Shown here one piece after another: positions 14,368 through 15,040 of a stretch of 15,040 bases of DNA. The position numbers were made by a program, and so were the translations under genes. Origin of the DNA: Clostridium sp. CAG:921 (lineage in GTDB: Bacteria > Bacillota > Clostridia > TANB77 > CAG-465); contig HF991976.1 in assembly GCA_000433135.1 (NCBI GenBank), forward strand, positions 898 to 15,937, written 5' to 3'. The number at the start of each line of letters is the position of its first letter. The first letter of the stretch is position 1. Below the pieces are notes generated by a model, which made no database searches, had not been told where the DNA came from, and saw only the letters and a list, made by a program, of their open reading frames with translations.

Positions 14368-14838
14368 TTAAACCTCATTTTATCAACAATCCCAACCATC
14401 AAACTTTTGCCTAACAAAAAGTTCTATTCGTGGCAAATCTCCAAAAAGTTGTATTATTTTATCTCTAACTTCATTAGGTTTTCTACTATGTTCTTTGCAA
14501 ACAGATATTATAACTTGACTAACTTTTTTAGATTTTTTTTTATATGTACTTTAGTACCAAATAAACAATATTCTGTGTTTCCTCTTGTCCAAAAACCAAG
14601 TACAACAAAAGCTTTTAACATTTTAGTTAATTTTACCAATAAAAAGAGGATACAGTCCTTTTCAGTGATTTTATTTATCACGGTCTTTCATATTGACTAT
14701 ATCCTCTAAATTCATTGTTTTATAATGTTTATTTGTAGATCTACTTTCTTTATGCCAAGCTTTATTGTTCAAATATGGATCAACATAAATTATATTATAC
14801 TTTTTATCAGTATTATATATACCCACGACTATGCTCAT
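14368..14838 (-). pseudogene. decayed MT-A70-family adenine methyltransferase
   Basis: Remains of an N6-adenine methyltransferase of the MT-A70 type found in phages and mobile elements. Pieces in order: first frame (ATG 14838 to TAA 14671) with YNIIYVDPYLNNKAWHK and HYKTMNLEDIV; second frame with ITEKDCILFLL and KMLKAF, then GFWTRGNTEYCLFGTK; third frame with SQVIISVCKEHSRKPNEVRD and GDLPRIELFVRQKFDGWDC, then TGA TAA, then NEV and TAA (14368). Damage: the catalytic DPPW motif is now DPYL; one extra base near 14673; about 30 codons are missing between KMLKAF and GFWTRG; one base is missing at the T9 run (14533-14541); and the usual GWD-x-WGNEV ending has its WG replaced by two stops. A ribosome binding site (AAAGGAG) remains 2 nt before the ATG. 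The plus-strand frame over the same stretch is antisense and not a gene. Confidence 0.85.
14645..14707 (-). terminator. long hairpin with T-run inside the methyltransferase relic
   Basis: On the minus strand AGAGGATATAGTC pairs with GACTGTATCCTCT over 13 bp with one G-U pair, followed by a run of five T, and the loop contains a further GTGAT/ATCAC hairpin (14665-14669 with 14677-14681). The arms are derived from the LEDIV and KDCILF codons. It could stop transcripts entering the relic, though the loop is long (about 37 nt). Confidence 0.4.
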
Positions 14839-14913
14839 CACTCCTTTCGAATAAATTATTTTTAAAAATAAAATATTAATATATTTACAATTCTTAATTT
14901 TTAAATTGGTATC

Positions 14914-14947
14914 AAAAAGCCGAGATTACTAAATCTCGGCTTTTTTT
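14914..14947. terminator. bidirectional Rho-independent terminator
   Basis: Perfect 9-bp stem GCCGAGATT-ACTA-AATCTCGGC, preceded by five A and followed by seven T, so it works as a terminator on either strand. It separates whatever lies beyond the right edge from the methyltransferase relic. Confidence 0.9.
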
Positions 14948-14968
14948 ATAAAATATTAATCCTCCTTT

Positions 14969-15040
14969 TCAAAAGTTAATATAAGAAACCCTATTGCCCT
15001 TATTGTCAAACCATCTTCTTTTCAATAATATCGGCGGGAC
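14969..15040 (-). other. possible 3' end of a gene entering from the right edge
   Basis: One minus-strand frame is open from the window edge for 23 codons and ends in TGA at 14969-14971; its last residues are FDNKGNRVSYINF. A strong GGAGG-like site (14962-14969) overlaps the stop but no ATG, GTG or TTG follows at a usable distance before the terminator. The piece is too short to identify; it could be chance. Confidence 0.2.

Noticed and set aside
14371-14400. Possible UGA-as-Trp code, since the relic reads GWDC-TGA where Trp is usual
   Set aside because: The next codon is TAA, other lesions are present, and the cysteine desulfurase uses TGA as its stop while TGG is used for Trp elsewhere.
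14407-14709. 100-codon plus-strand open frame
   Set aside because: It is antisense to the methyltransferase relic, whose motifs are on the minus strand; no ribosome binding site and a low-complexity Phe/Ile/Asn-rich product.
1-15040. CRISPR arrays, tRNA or rRNA genes, intact insertion sequences
   Set aside because: No direct-repeat arrays, cloverleaf-like segments, rRNA motifs or transposase motifs with terminal repeats were seen on either strand.

Overview
The window is very AT-rich, and every gene I can support lies on the minus strand. Start sites have strong AGGAGG-type ribosome binding sites, promoters are close to the sigma-A consensus, and TGG is used for Trp with TGA as a stop (the cysteine desulfurase gene ends in TGA). 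This fits a low-GC Firmicute, most likely an anaerobic, gut-type Clostridia-like lineage. I cannot name a species. All genes are described in their own (minus) direction, so the transcriptional order runs from high to low coordinates.

Region A, 14368-15040: a perfect 9-bp hairpin with A/T tails (bidirectional terminator, 14914-14947), then a decayed MT-A70-type adenine methyltransferase (14368-14838). The relic has two 1-nt frameshifts, an internal deletion, a lost DPPW motif and two stops near its C-terminus, and is probably left from a phage or other mobile element.

Region B, 8337-14217: a consensus promoter whose 17-nt spacer is a CsoR-type operator drives csoR, copZ and copA (copper sensing, chaperoning and export). 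It apparently continues into tcdA, a cysteine desulfurase and a TtcA-family tRNA thiolation gene. Junctions from copZ onward are 4 nt, 14 nt, 8 nt and a 14-nt overlap, and the only clear terminator found follows ttcA at 8337-8371. Copper efflux and sulfur/tRNA-modification genes thus appear to share one transcription unit.

Region C, 2966-8206: a second unit from a sigma-A promoter at 8178-8206. It encodes a small helical protein whose C-terminus is displaced by a frameshift in an A6 run, a 42-aa acidic peptide not previously listed, an 811-aa protein with an HExxH plus downstream Glu metalloprotease signature, and a 635-aa protein of unknown function. None has a signal peptide or membrane segment that I can see. 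This is the best candidate for an undescribed system, but its function cannot be read from sequence alone.

Region D, 1-2871: a three-part Gtr-like glycosylation module. A multi-membrane GT-C type glycosyltransferase is followed by a GtrA-family membrane protein and a GtrB-type polyprenyl-phosphate glycosyltransferase that runs off the left edge. There are two promoters, one before the GT-C gene and one before gtrA-gtrB. The module probably moves a sugar across the membrane on a lipid carrier and adds it to a cell-surface polymer.
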